Source: Pantoea nemavictus
GTDB lineage: Bacteria; Pseudomonadota; Gammaproteobacteria; Enterobacterales; Enterobacteriaceae
Assembly (NCBI RefSeq): GCF_037479095.1
Contig: NZ_JBBGZW010000002.1
Location: 310,001-374,000 of the forward strand
Length of the DNA stretch: 64,000 nt
Direction: 5' to 3'
Part shown: piece by piece, positions 42,965 through 51,679 of the stretch
How positions within the stretch are numbered: the stretch's first letter is position 1
Layout of the letters: every line of letters starts with the position of its first letter
The notes under the pieces: model-generated
What the model was told of the DNA's origin: nothing
Database searches by the model: none
The model's input: only the letters and a program-made list of their open reading frames with translations
Made by a program: the position numbers and the translations under genes

Positions 42965-44608
42965 ATGAACATCTCCCAACGCCTGTTCCTGACCTTTTCC
43001 ATGCTGTTCGCCGCCATCATTCTGCAAGCCGTGCTCGCCATTAGTTTGCTTTCCGGCTTTCAGGATCGTTTTGAATATGTGCAAGCCAATGCGATTCCCT
43101 CGATCAAAGATCTCGGTAAGCTGATCGACGGAAGTAATCGTCTGGCGCTGACGCTGTATAAACATAAAAGCCAAACCGATGACAACAAAATTCCGGCGGT
43201 TGAAGAGGAGATCGCTAAGCAGCTGGCTGAGTTGAAATCGCTTACCGATTACTACATGGCACACGATATCTCCAGCGATGAAGATAAGCGTTTAACCGAA
43301 CTCGCTTACGACAATATTCAGCGGGTGAGCGCCGCGCTCCCGGCCTTTCTGACGGCTTCCCGCGCCCATCAAAATGACCTTAGCCTGGCGTTGATTGAAG
43401 AGCAAAACGGCATCGGCGGCGCGATTCGTCAATTGATTGCGGATTACCAAAAGCAGCTGGCGCTGAATATTGCCATCGGCGATGAACTGCGCGCCACCAA
43501 CCGTAGCACCTTCCATTCGGTACTCTGGACCACCATCACCGGCGTCACCGCCACCGTGGTGATTTTTGGCTTGCTGTCGCTGTTCACCGTGTTGCGTATC
43601 CGTCGTAGCTTGTCCGCCGCCGGCAAGGTGATGATGGCCGCCAGCGAAAACCTCGATCTGACCCTAAAAGCAGACGAAAGCCGTCGCGATGAAGTCGGGA
43701 ATATGGCGCATTCGTTCAATATCCTGATGGAGCGTGTGTCAGGCGCCCTGTCGTCTGTGCGTCAGGCTTCGCAATCGGTCAGCAGCGCCTCCGTGCAGAT
43801 CTCCGCTGGCAACGAAGATCTCTCATCACGTACCGAGCAGCAAGCCGCCTCGCTGGAGCAAACCGCCGCGAGCATGACCGAGCTAAGTGAAACCGTGCGT
43901 CAAACGGCGGATAACACCCATCAAGCCAGCCAGCTTGCCGCTAACGCCAGCGGACTGTCGGAAAAAAGCAGCGCATCGCTTACCACCATGCTTTCGACCA
44001 TGGACAACATTCGCGGCAGCTCGCGCAAGGTAACGGAAATCGTCTCGATCATTGAAGGCATTGCCTTCCAGACCAATATTCTGGCGCTGAACGCCGCAGT
44101 AGAAGCCGCGCGTGCCGGTGAGCATGGGAAAGGGTTTGCGGTGGTGGCAGGCGAAGTGCGCAGTTTATCGCAACGTTCAACCACCGCCGCGCGTGAGATT
44201 AAGACGCTAATCGAAGAGTCGCACCGTCTGACCGAAGCGGGTGCTGAGCAGGCGAGCGATGTCGGCCGCAACATGAGCGTGATGAACGATGCCATCCATC
44301 AGGTGAGTCAGCTGGTGGAAGAGATCGCCGCGGCCGCCGTCGAGCAGAGTCAGGGCATTGTGCAGGTGCAGCAAGCGGTAAATCAGATGGATGACGTCAC
44401 GCAGCAGAACGCCGCGCTGGTGGAGGAGGCCTCTGCCGCTTCGCAGTCACTGCAGGAGCAAGCCGGGAATCTTAATCAGCTGGTGGGTAAATTTCACGTT
44501 GCAGAGACTGCAGAGGCTCATCGCCCCGCAGCGGTGGCGCGCACGCCGTCACCGGTGAAATCCTCGCGCGTTGCGCTGGTGAATGACGCGGATTGGCAGA
44601 GTTTTTAA
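42965..44608 (+). CDS. Methyl-accepting chemotaxis protein (Tsr/Tar class)
   Basis: A 547-residue transmembrane chemoreceptor. The first helix is at about 7-29, a helical periplasmic sensor (4HB-like) spans 30-188, the second helix is at about 190-211, then HAMP, then the signalling domain. The hairpin tip IEGIAFQTNILALNAAVEAARAG is intact for CheA/CheW binding. Methylation-helix motifs (EQQAASLEQTAASM) are present. The C-terminus DWQSF matches the xWxxF pentapeptide that tethers CheR and CheB. AAGGATAATAAG precedes the ATG and a probable FliA promoter lies upstream. The ligand is unknown. Confidence 0.95.
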   Translation: MNISQRLFLTFSMLFAAIILQAVLAISLLSGFQDRFEYVQANAIPSIKDLGKLIDGSNRLALTLYKHKSQTDDNKIPAVEEEIAKQLAELKSLTDYYMAHDISSDEDKRLTELAYDNIQRVSAALPAFLTASRAHQNDLSLALIEEQNGIGGAIRQLIADYQKQLALNIAIGDELRATNRSTFHSVLWTTITGVTATVVIFGLLSLFTVLRIRRSLSAAGKVMMAASENLDLTLKADESRRDEVGNMAHSFNILMERVSGALSSVRQASQSVSSASVQISAGNEDLSSRTEQQAASLEQTAASMTELSETVRQTADNTHQASQLAANASGLSEKSSASLTTMLSTMDNIRGSSRKVTEIVSIIEGIAFQTNILALNAAVEAARAGEHGKGFAVVAGEVRSLSQRSTTAAREIKTLIEESHRLTEAGAEQASDVGRNMSVMNDAIHQVSQLVEEIAAAAVEQSQGIVQVQQAVNQMDDVTQQNAALVEEASAASQSLQEQAGNLNQLVGKFHVAETAEAHRPAAVARTPSPVKSSRVALVNDADWQSF

Positions 44609-44614
44609 TGCGCT

Positions 44615-44641
44615 GCCCTCCACAATGCTCTTGTGGAGGGC
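44615..44641. terminator. Terminator hairpin between convergent genes
   Basis: GCCCTCCACAA and TTGTGGAGGGC form a perfect 11-bp stem with a 5-base loop, followed by ATTTATG. It separates the chemotaxis gene from the convergent kinase gene. Confidence 0.8.
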
Positions 44642-44659
44642 ATTTATGCTGTTAGCGCT

Positions 44660-47600
44660 TTACGCTTGATCAAGTAAGACAGCTAACTGCTGTAAAGCGC
44701 TTTGCAATTGATATCCCGCCTGAATCCGCTCCACTTCATTGGCTTGCTCAACGCTGTCACAGGCACGCAGGATAAAATCTGCGTGAATACGCTGTGCCGA
44801 AGCACGAATTTGCGCATTGAGCTCAAGTAACGATTTGCCATCTCTTTTTGCCAGCAGTTGGTTCAGCTCTTCCTGATAATCGGCATTACTGCGTTTGAGT
44901 TGCCCGATGATCTGCGCGTTAAGTTGACTATCGTTGCCGGTTATTTCAGCCAGATGGAAGGTCGGCACGGCTTCGGAGGGTTGAGCGAACACCTCAAGTA
45001 GCGCGCGCCGCACGTCGTCCAGCGTACAGGGTTTGAATAAGCAGCCATTCATCCCGGCCTGTAAACAGCGATCGCGTGCTTCATTCATGGCATCAGCCGT
45101 AAAACCGATAATCGGTAGCGCGGGCAGTTGCTGAGCTTGCTCCAAATCACGAATGGCGCGGGTCAGTTGATAACCATCCATGCCCGGCATATTGCAGTCG
45201 GTAATGACCAGATCCCAGCGTTGGTGATTAATCAACGCCAGCGCCGCCAGCCCGTCTGCCGCTTCTGTCACCTGATGCCCTAAATGGCTTAACTGTTTAT
45301 TCATCAGCAGGCGGTTGGCAACGTTGTCATCCACCATCAGAATGCGCATTTCACTGAGGTTTTTGCTGATCGGCATAGCAACCTCAGCGGCGGGTAATTG
45401 ACTGGCCACCGGCAGTAAAATCGTTGCGGTTACGCGCGTGCCCTGCGACGGCTGGCTCTCAAGCGTAATGTCACCATTCATCATGCGGCAGAATGACTGG
45501 CTAATATAGAGTCCCAGCCCGGTGCCTGTTCGACGGTTATCCGCCTGTTCAAAAGGCTGAAACAGCTGGGATTGCTGCTCCAGAGGGATACCAATACCAC
45601 TGTCACTGACGCGCAGCGTAATTTCAGCCTGTTGCGTCATCTGGTTTAACTGCTGCTCAACTTCCAGTAGCACGCCGCCGCTGTCGGTAAATTTAATCGC
45701 ATTACTTAATAGATTGGCCATCACCTGCTTAATACGCAGCGCATCGATCTCCACATTCTCAACCGTATGAGACGGAACTTGCAGGGACAAAGATATCTGT
45801 TTTTGTAACGCCAACCCTTTAAAGGTATTCACCACACTCTGCGCGATATCCACAATATTGCCGGGTTTAGGCATTAACTCCACTCGCCCATTTTCGATGC
45901 GCGAGATGTCGAGAATATCGCCGATCAACTCGACCAATCCCTCTGCGGAATCTGACGCCACTTCCAGTGCCTGCATATCCAGCTCGCCAGTTTTGCCTTT
46001 ACGAATCGCAATATCGAGCATGCCAATAATCGCATTCATCGGGGTGCGAATTTCGTGGCTCATGGTGGATAAGAAGGTAGATTTAGCCCGGCTGGCCTCT
46101 TCGGCCTGCTCTTTAGCAATGCGCAGCGCTTCCGTCATCTGCATGCGTTCAGTGATATCCATCCACCCGCCTAATACGCCGGCTATGTGCCCGGAGGCAT
46201 CCTGATAAGGTAAAAACCAGGAGTAAAAAGCCATGAACTTCTTTTTCCCGGTGTTGGGATTTACATCAAAGGTTTCATCGACAAAATAGGGTTGGTTATT
46301 TTTCATCACATCCATAAAAATCTGGTGGATGCGAACTGCATGCTCCTGCCGATGAAAAGGCGCTTCTTCCAGAATGGTTTTGCCCAGCGCCTGCGATCTT
46401 TCCAGACCCACGATATCAAGATAATGACGGTTACAGTCGATCAGGCGTCCCTGCACATCGCGGGTAAACATCGGGAACGGCATGCCATCCAGCAGATGAC
46501 GCATTTTTTGGTTTTGATCATCCAGAGCCTGTTGCGCTTGCTCTTTCAGTATCGTCTGGCGACGCAGATAAAAGGCCCAAACGGCGGAGATGAGTACTAA
46601 CGCTAACGCAGCACTTAATGAGCCGATAATGACGGTGCTATAGCGATACCAGAAGCTGTCCTCCACCACCATGTTATGAGGTCGCCAGCGGTTACCAATA
46701 AGATCTAATTCATCCGGGGGATAAGAGAGTAAAACTTTATCAATAATATTTTGTAGCATCGGTTCATTTGCAGAGACCGCAAAAGCAATAAAAGCAGGAT
46801 TATTGCCGACCGTATTAACGATTTTAAATGCGTCGTTGTAGATGCTGACTAATTGATATTCGGTGTTAACCATCGTATTGACTACCGCATCCACCTTGCC
46901 CTTATCCAGCAGCTTCATCACGTGATTAGCATCAGTGGCATGAACTATTTTGATGGTGGGATATTGCTGCGCGATCATCGGTTCTACTGCGGTGCCGGCA
47001 ATAATGCCCAATCGCTTACCTTGTAAATCCGCTACTGACAGAGTCTGTCGATCTTTTTTAGGCACCACTAATACAAAGGCATTACGTAAATATCCGCGGG
47101 TAAAACGCAGTTTTTCCAGCCGACTGGCGCTCGGCGTTAAAGCCACCAGCATGTCTGCTTTATTTTCAGTGACCTGTTCAATCATCGATTCGACATTATC
47201 GCCACGAATAAAACGAAAATTCAAGCCCGTGGTGAGCGCCACCATTGACAGCACATCCGGCCCCACGCCTCTTACATTACCGTTATTATCAATAAACGAG
47301 ACGGGTGCATAATTTTTAAGCGTTAATACATCTAATTGCGGGTGATTTTTAATCCACAATAGCTCTTCGCTATTGAGTGGAATGGGCTGACCTTCCTGCA
47401 ATAGTCCCGATCGCCCAGGCAACCAGAATTGTAAAATCTTGCGAGAGAATTCCGCTGGCAGTGCATTTAGCGCCTGATTCAAAATAGTCAGCAAGGTTGC
47501 GTTGTTGGTATTTACCGCAAAGCTGATTTTCGTTTCAGGTGTGCTGGCGTATTGAGCAATGCGCAAATTATTTAGAAAATTACGACTGACTGGATAGGCA

Positions 47601-48247
47601 TCGCCGAAATAGACCTCTGCGCGACCAAAAGTCACCGCACTGATTGCATCCTGGTAATTATCATAGATTTGCAGTTTCGCCAGTGGATAATAACGCTTAA
47701 ATGTTGCTTCAGGCATAAAACCGCGCGCCATTGCCACGGTACGATCGGTAAGATAATACCCCGGCTGCTGATTTTGTCTGGAGGGTACGGCAATAATTGA
47801 TTGTACGCCGGTATAAGGCTGAGTCAGTTGACTTCCCTGCGGCGCTCCCCACGACGTTACGGTAGGAATGAGATCAATTTTGTCATCTTTTAACGCTTGC
47901 CACAGTGCCTGCTCACTCTCAAAGCGGGTAACCTCAACCGAAACGCCCAACATAGCGGTAATTTGATTAAGATATTCAGCAGAAATTCCCTGCAATTCGT
48001 TACGACTGCTGCGAAAGGTGAATGGCGGCCAGTCACGTGAAAAAACGCCAACTTTTAATACCGGATGGTGCTTAACCCACTGTTCACCTTCAGGAGATAA
48101 CGTTAGCGGAATAGTGGCATCGACTGCATCGTTGACACGACTGAGCAGGGTCATTTGTTCGGTTGCAGCCATAACCTGAGTCAATCCACAACTTAGGATA
48201 AATACGCTGAGAGATAACTGTAATCTGACCCGACGCCAAAATCTCAT
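44660..48247 (-). CDS. BvgS/EvgS-type hybrid sensor kinase, HPt histidine apparently lost (kinase 1)
   Basis: A 1195-residue inner-membrane hybrid kinase. After the signal sequence come two periplasmic solute-binding (Venus flytrap) domains at about 55-275 and 300-525. Then follow a TM helix near 537-561, a PAS domain near 575-700, HisKA with His731 (MSHEIRTPMNAIIG), HATPase (NLLSNAIKFTD, GTGLGLYIS), a receiver with Asp1017 and an HPt domain at 1100-1195. Aligned with kinase 2, which has AHRLLGGAR, the HPt site here reads NAQIRASAQ, so Ala1145 replaces the phosphorylated His. AAGGAG precedes the start. Two regulator genes lie upstream on the same strand, 80 bp away, and the secretion genes before them. 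Without the HPt His the phosphorelay should stop at the receiver or act through another HPt. Confidence 0.93.
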   Translation of the reverse strand: MRFWRRVRLQLSLSVFILSCGLTQVMAATEQMTLLSRVNDAVDATIPLTLSPEGEQWVKHHPVLKVGVFSRDWPPFTFRSSRNELQGISAEYLNQITAMLGVSVEVTRFESEQALWQALKDDKIDLIPTVTSWGAPQGSQLTQPYTGVQSIIAVPSRQNQQPGYYLTDRTVAMARGFMPEATFKRYYPLAKLQIYDNYQDAISAVTFGRAEVYFGDAYPVSRNFLNNLRIAQYASTPETKISFAVNTNNATLLTILNQALNALPAEFSRKILQFWLPGRSGLLQEGQPIPLNSEELLWIKNHPQLDVLTLKNYAPVSFIDNNGNVRGVGPDVLSMVALTTGLNFRFIRGDNVESMIEQVTENKADMLVALTPSASRLEKLRFTRGYLRNAFVLVVPKKDRQTLSVADLQGKRLGIIAGTAVEPMIAQQYPTIKIVHATDANHVMKLLDKGKVDAVVNTMVNTEYQLVSIYNDAFKIVNTVGNNPAFIAFAVSANEPMLQNIIDKVLLSYPPDELDLIGNRWRPHNMVVEDSFWYRYSTVIIGSLSAALALVLISAVWAFYLRRQTILKEQAQQALDDQNQKMRHLLDGMPFPMFTRDVQGRLIDCNRHYLDIVGLERSQALGKTILEEAPFHRQEHAVRIHQIFMDVMKNNQPYFVDETFDVNPNTGKKKFMAFYSWFLPYQDASGHIAGVLGGWMDITERMQMTEALRIAKEQAEEASRAKSTFLSTMSHEIRTPMNAIIGMLDIAIRKGKTGELDMQALEVASDSAEGLVELIGDILDISRIENGRVELMPKPGNIVDIAQSVVNTFKGLALQKQISLSLQVPSHTVENVEIDALRIKQVMANLLSNAIKFTDSGGVLLEVEQQLNQMTQQAEITLRVSDSGIGIPLEQQSQLFQPFEQADNRRTGTGLGLYISQSFCRMMNGDITLESQPSQGTRVTATILLPVASQLPAAEVAMPISKNLSEMRILMVDDNVANRLLMNKQLSHLGHQVTEAADGLAALALINHQRWDLVITDCNMPGMDGYQLTRAIRDLEQAQQLPALPIIGFTADAMNEARDRCLQAGMNGCLFKPCTLDDVRRALLEVFAQPSEAVPTFHLAEITGNDSQLNAQIIGQLKRSNADYQEELNQLLAKRDGKSLLELNAQIRASAQRIHADFILRACDSVEQANEVERIQAGYQLQSALQQLAVLLDQA

Positions 48248-48327
48248 AATGCTCCTTTCACGTTAAAACCCTCATTTGTAGCAGGTCAACTCGATAACCC
48301 TCAGCGGCTTCTCTTCTTAATAGCGTG

Positions 48328-48957
48328 TCAAAACAGCTTTGTCGCGGGAGATAACTTCCCGACCAGCTCAACCAAATTTCTTGCCTGGGTCTTTTGTAAC
48401 ACACGCGCTTTATAGGTGCTGACCGTTTTACAGCTCAGCCCCATCATTTGCGCGATTTCACTGTTACTTAATCCACGCAGCAGGAATTGCAATACTTTAT
48501 GCTCTTGCGCCGAGAGTTTATCTTCCAACGAGTGCGGTGAATTGCTGGCACTTAATTCCACCACATCACTGCAGGTTTGCAATGGAAAAAAAGCATAGCC
48601 GTCCTGAACGGCATCAATGGCGCGCGGCAGATCCTGGGGAAGATTATCTTCGCCAATCAGTGCTGCCGCGCCACAGCGACGAAAAGCCTCCGTTGATTGT
48701 TGCTCGGGCTGCGCGGCAATCAGGATAGTTTTTCCCGTATATTGACGTTTATTGAGCAGTTCCAGCACCTCAATAGCCGAAATAGCGGGTAATTCCGTGC
48801 TCATTATTACTGTATCCGCCGCAACGGTTTCTACCAGTTGCAGGGCTTCATAACCATTAGTTGCACTCCCTAATACCCGCATATTTTGCGTGAGTAATAC
48901 AGACTGAATGACTCTTCGTCTTTGCTCGAGCGTTTCGACAATGATTACGTTATTCAT
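48328..48957 (-). CDS. EvgA-like LuxR-type regulator with a degenerate receiver
   Basis: A 209-residue protein of EvgA layout. The receiver has lost its chemistry. The N-terminal acidic pair is Glu8-Thr9 (EvgA Asp7-Asp8), the phosphoacceptor Asp52 of EvgA corresponds to Ser53 (TVIMSTELP), and the conserved Lys loop reads ALIGEDN. The C-terminal NarL-type HTH is intact: LSAQEHKVLQFLLRGLSNSE, then MMGLSCKTVSTYKARVLQK. EvgA-like landmarks such as LNKRQYTG confirm the relationship. It probably binds DNA without phosphorylation, or is controlled by partner binding. It begins 5 bp after the RcsB-like regulator and precedes the kinase whose HPt His is missing. Confidence 0.9.
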   Translation of the reverse strand: MNNVIIVETLEQRRRVIQSVLLTQNMRVLGSATNGYEALQLVETVAADTVIMSTELPAISAIEVLELLNKRQYTGKTILIAAQPEQQSTEAFRRCGAAALIGEDNLPQDLPRAIDAVQDGYAFFPLQTCSDVVELSASNSPHSLEDKLSAQEHKVLQFLLRGLSNSEIAQMMGLSCKTVSTYKARVLQKTQARNLVELVGKLSPATKLF

Positions 48958-48962
48958 AATGA

Positions 48963-49682
48963 TCAGTTGAATAAATCATCGCGATATTTGAACAGCTCAA
49001 TATCGCTTTTGATACCCAGCTTACGCATGCCGGATTGTTTATGGCCGCTGATGGTCTTGCGACTGCGCTTTATTTTGGCGGAGATTTGCAAAATCGTCAT
49101 GCCATCGAGGAAGCAACGCAAAATTTCAGATTCACGCGGAGTAAGCAATTGCACATTACGGAAAACATCTTCACGACTTTCCGCCGCTTCACCTTCTACG
49201 CCCTCTTCGCCCTTATTTATGGGGGCAGATGGCGCTTTTACCGGCATGGCCAGCAGCTCATGTTTAATATTTTCCGGGCGGTAAATCTGACCACTCGCGA
49301 CCTGACGAATAGCATGAAAATACTCTTCCATCGTCGCGCGTTTACTCACGTAGCCACGAATACCAATGTTATAAGCCGTGCGGATCACCGCCAGGCTCTC
49401 AACTGAAGAAGAGAGCAAGATTTTCATCGCCGGATAGTGATTTAAAATCTGACGAATCAGCGATAATCCATCTAACTCTTCATCGCCTAAAATATAATCG
49501 AGGATCAACACATCAGGCCGATCGGTACGTAAGTAACGCATTAACTCGTTGCTCAGGCCAAAACAGCCGCTGAGCACAAAGTCTTTTTCATCCGTAATCA
49601 CCATCTGCAGCGAACTGCGGATAATGGGGTGATCATCCAGTAGAACGATAGATATTTTTTTGTTATCAGATAACCAACTCAT
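48963..49682 (-). CDS. RcsB-like NarL/LuxR response regulator with intact receiver
   Basis: A 239-residue response regulator. The receiver is complete: acidic pair in IVLLDDHP, phosphoacceptor Asp in DVLILDYIL, Ser in ILLSSS, and Lys in GYVSKRA. An unusually long acidic linker (NKGEEGVEGEAAESRED) joins it to the HTH (LTPRESEILRCFLDGMTILQ, then RSRKTISGHKQSGMRKLG), which resembles RcsB. GAGGT precedes the ATG. It is the only regulator in this cluster able by sequence to be phosphorylated, so it is the natural partner for a phosphorelay from kinase 2 or another HPt. It is 51 bp after the tolC-like gene on the same strand. Confidence 0.92.
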   Translation of the reverse strand: MSWLSDNKKISIVLLDDHPIIRSSLQMVITDEKDFVLSGCFGLSNELMRYLRTDRPDVLILDYILGDEELDGLSLIRQILNHYPAMKILLSSSVESLAVIRTAYNIGIRGYVSKRATMEEYFHAIRQVASGQIYRPENIKHELLAMPVKAPSAPINKGEEGVEGEAAESREDVFRNVQLLTPRESEILRCFLDGMTILQISAKIKRSRKTISGHKQSGMRKLGIKSDIELFKYRDDLFN

Positions 49683-49733
49683 CTTTAATGACCTCAGTAA
49701 ATAATCTCTTTGTTTGACTGATATCCAGTGAAA

Positions 49734-51677
49734 TCAGCGTAAGTTGCCACTCAGCCATGGAATGAGCTGGCCTGCGCTGGCGTAGCCGCGGAAGGTGGCA
49801 CTGTAACTGTCGAAGCGATTGGTCACTTCGGCCACGCGGTTGTTGTAGTAATCAGATTCTGCAGATAACACGTCAAGCAAAGTCCTTTTCCCAAGGTGGT
49901 ACCACTGGTCAAAGAACGCCAAGCGAATACGATCGGACTCAACCGTCAAATTACGGTAAAGATCAGCACGCTGCAGCATGGAGCGCGCGTCCTGGTCGGC
50001 GTTACGTATACGATAGTCAAGATCGCGCTTTTGTTCTGCAATTTGTTCGCGCTGCGCTTCAGCACGTTGCAGTGCAGCCTGTTCTGCAGCGGTACCTGAA
50101 CCGCCACGGAAAACACCCCAGGTAACATTGACACCGGTCTGCCAGGCTTGCTGACGACCAAATTGATCCTCAGCGGTATTTTTACTCACTACCCAGTTAA
50201 TCTTAGGCAAATTTGATGATCGCACCGCTTTCGCTTCAGCGACAGCGGCTTCAGTTTGCGCGCGCGCCTGACGAATCACCGGATGGTTATCCACTGTGCC
50301 CAGCAAACGCTCAATCGACGCCAGGCTGACATTCCACTGCGCGGTGCGCGGTAACGGAATATCGGTCTGCCCGATTAACTTATGCAAAGTAATTTCGGTT
50401 TCGCGCGCTTTGGCCAGTGCATTATCCAGCGAGGATTGCGCCTGCAGCTCACGTCCTCTGGCCTGGGTTAATTCACTGCGGCGGCCTGGGTCCGAACCGA
50501 CAATGCCACTCAGCATTCGCACCAGCTCTTTCATCCGCGCCACATACTGCTGGCTGAGCTCGATAATCAGGCGCTGTTTACTCAGTTCAACCAACGCAGA
50601 GCTCACCTGCCATGCCAAATCTTCTGCCGATGCATTAACCGCAATACCGGCCGCCTGCGCGGTTTTCTGGCGGCTCTCAATGGTGTTGCTGGTTTGACCG
50701 AAGTCATACAGCGTAGTCGCCATGTTGAGATTCACTGCCGGCGTATTGCTCTGCTTACTCTTCTCGCCACCGCCAAACTGATACGAACGCGAACTGGTGC
50801 CCACATCAACCTGCGGCCAGCGTTGGCCTTTCGCTTCGTCGACGCTGGCATCGGCGGCCTGAGCACTGAACTGCGCGCTACGCAGCTGTGGGCTGGTCTG
50901 CAACGCAATTTGGGTGGCGCGATAGAAAATGGCTCTGAGCGCATTTTCATCCGGACCACCAACATGATGGCTGCGATTCAACGCGCTAGCAGGCGGTAAC
51001 GCATTAATCCGGTTAAGTTGGTTCGCTTCCTTAGTAGAAGCCGCAACCGGCTCTTCCGGTACGGCGGTGAACGGATCGAAATCCAGCTTTTGTTGCTGAT
51101 ACAGCTCCTGCGCCGCCTTTTGCTGCGCTTGCGTGGTTACCGCAGGGCCTTGACCTTTATTCACCTCCACCGGTGTGGCGACTTTCTCCGCCACTAACGT
51201 GGGTTGTGGCAGCACAGAGCTGGCCGAAGCTTGCGGCGCACGTTGTCCGGCTGGCTTGGATGGCGCCGTTTCCCACACCAGCATGCCGCCGGTTCGATCC
51301 GTCGCGCGCGGAGCCGTCACAGGCACCGGCGGTTTGGCGGGTACCGGCGTGGGCACTGCCGCTCGAATCGGTGCCGGTGTCTGGGTTGCTACAGGGCGCG
51401 GCGGTACTGCGGTCAGCGGCGCGGATCGTGCCACCGGCGCAAGCACAGGTGCTGGAGCCGGTGCGGATGGGATGATGACCGCAGGTGCAGGCATTCTTAC
51501 CGGCGCCGGCGCAGGTGCCGGCACAGGTTTAGCTGCGCCCTGCTGCGCCACCGTAACGAACGCTAACAGCTCGTCATCTTCTGTGCTGGCATCTGCCGGA
51601 ACCATCCAAAATTGCGCAGCAATTAACAGCGCCAGCAAGCCAACCTGCGTTTTCATCTGTGAAGTAGAGTTATTCAT
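49734..51677 (-). CDS. TolC-family outer-membrane channel of the type I secretion system, with Pro/Ala-rich extension
   Basis: A 647-residue outer-membrane efflux protein, about 200 longer than ordinary TolC/LapE. A signal peptide ends near VPADAS. Residues about 48-175 are rich in Pro and Ala (PAPAPAPVRMPAPAVI and similar runs), like the periplasm-spanning part of TonB. The TolC coiled-coil barrel follows from about residue 245 (NALRAIFYRATQIALQTSPQ), with TTLYDFGQTSNTIESRQK and, near the end, WYHLGKRTLLDVLSAESDYY, the typical T1SS-TolC motif. The extension may cross peptidoglycan or reach the inner-membrane partners. The gene follows the HlyD-type gene by 2 bp and precedes the regulators. 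Confidence 0.92.
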   Translation of the reverse strand: MNNSTSQMKTQVGLLALLIAAQFWMVPADASTEDDELLAFVTVAQQGAAKPVPAPAPAPVRMPAPAVIIPSAPAPAPVLAPVARSAPLTAVPPRPVATQTPAPIRAAVPTPVPAKPPVPVTAPRATDRTGGMLVWETAPSKPAGQRAPQASASSVLPQPTLVAEKVATPVEVNKGQGPAVTTQAQQKAAQELYQQQKLDFDPFTAVPEEPVAASTKEANQLNRINALPPASALNRSHHVGGPDENALRAIFYRATQIALQTSPQLRSAQFSAQAADASVDEAKGQRWPQVDVGTSSRSYQFGGGEKSKQSNTPAVNLNMATTLYDFGQTSNTIESRQKTAQAAGIAVNASAEDLAWQVSSALVELSKQRLIIELSQQYVARMKELVRMLSGIVGSDPGRRSELTQARGRELQAQSSLDNALAKARETEITLHKLIGQTDIPLPRTAQWNVSLASIERLLGTVDNHPVIRQARAQTEAAVAEAKAVRSSNLPKINWVVSKNTAEDQFGRQQAWQTGVNVTWGVFRGGSGTAAEQAALQRAEAQREQIAEQKRDLDYRIRNADQDARSMLQRADLYRNLTVESDRIRLAFFDQWYHLGKRTLLDVLSAESDYYNNRVAEVTNRFDSYSATFRGYASAGQLIPWLSGNLR

Positions 51678-51679
51678 TA

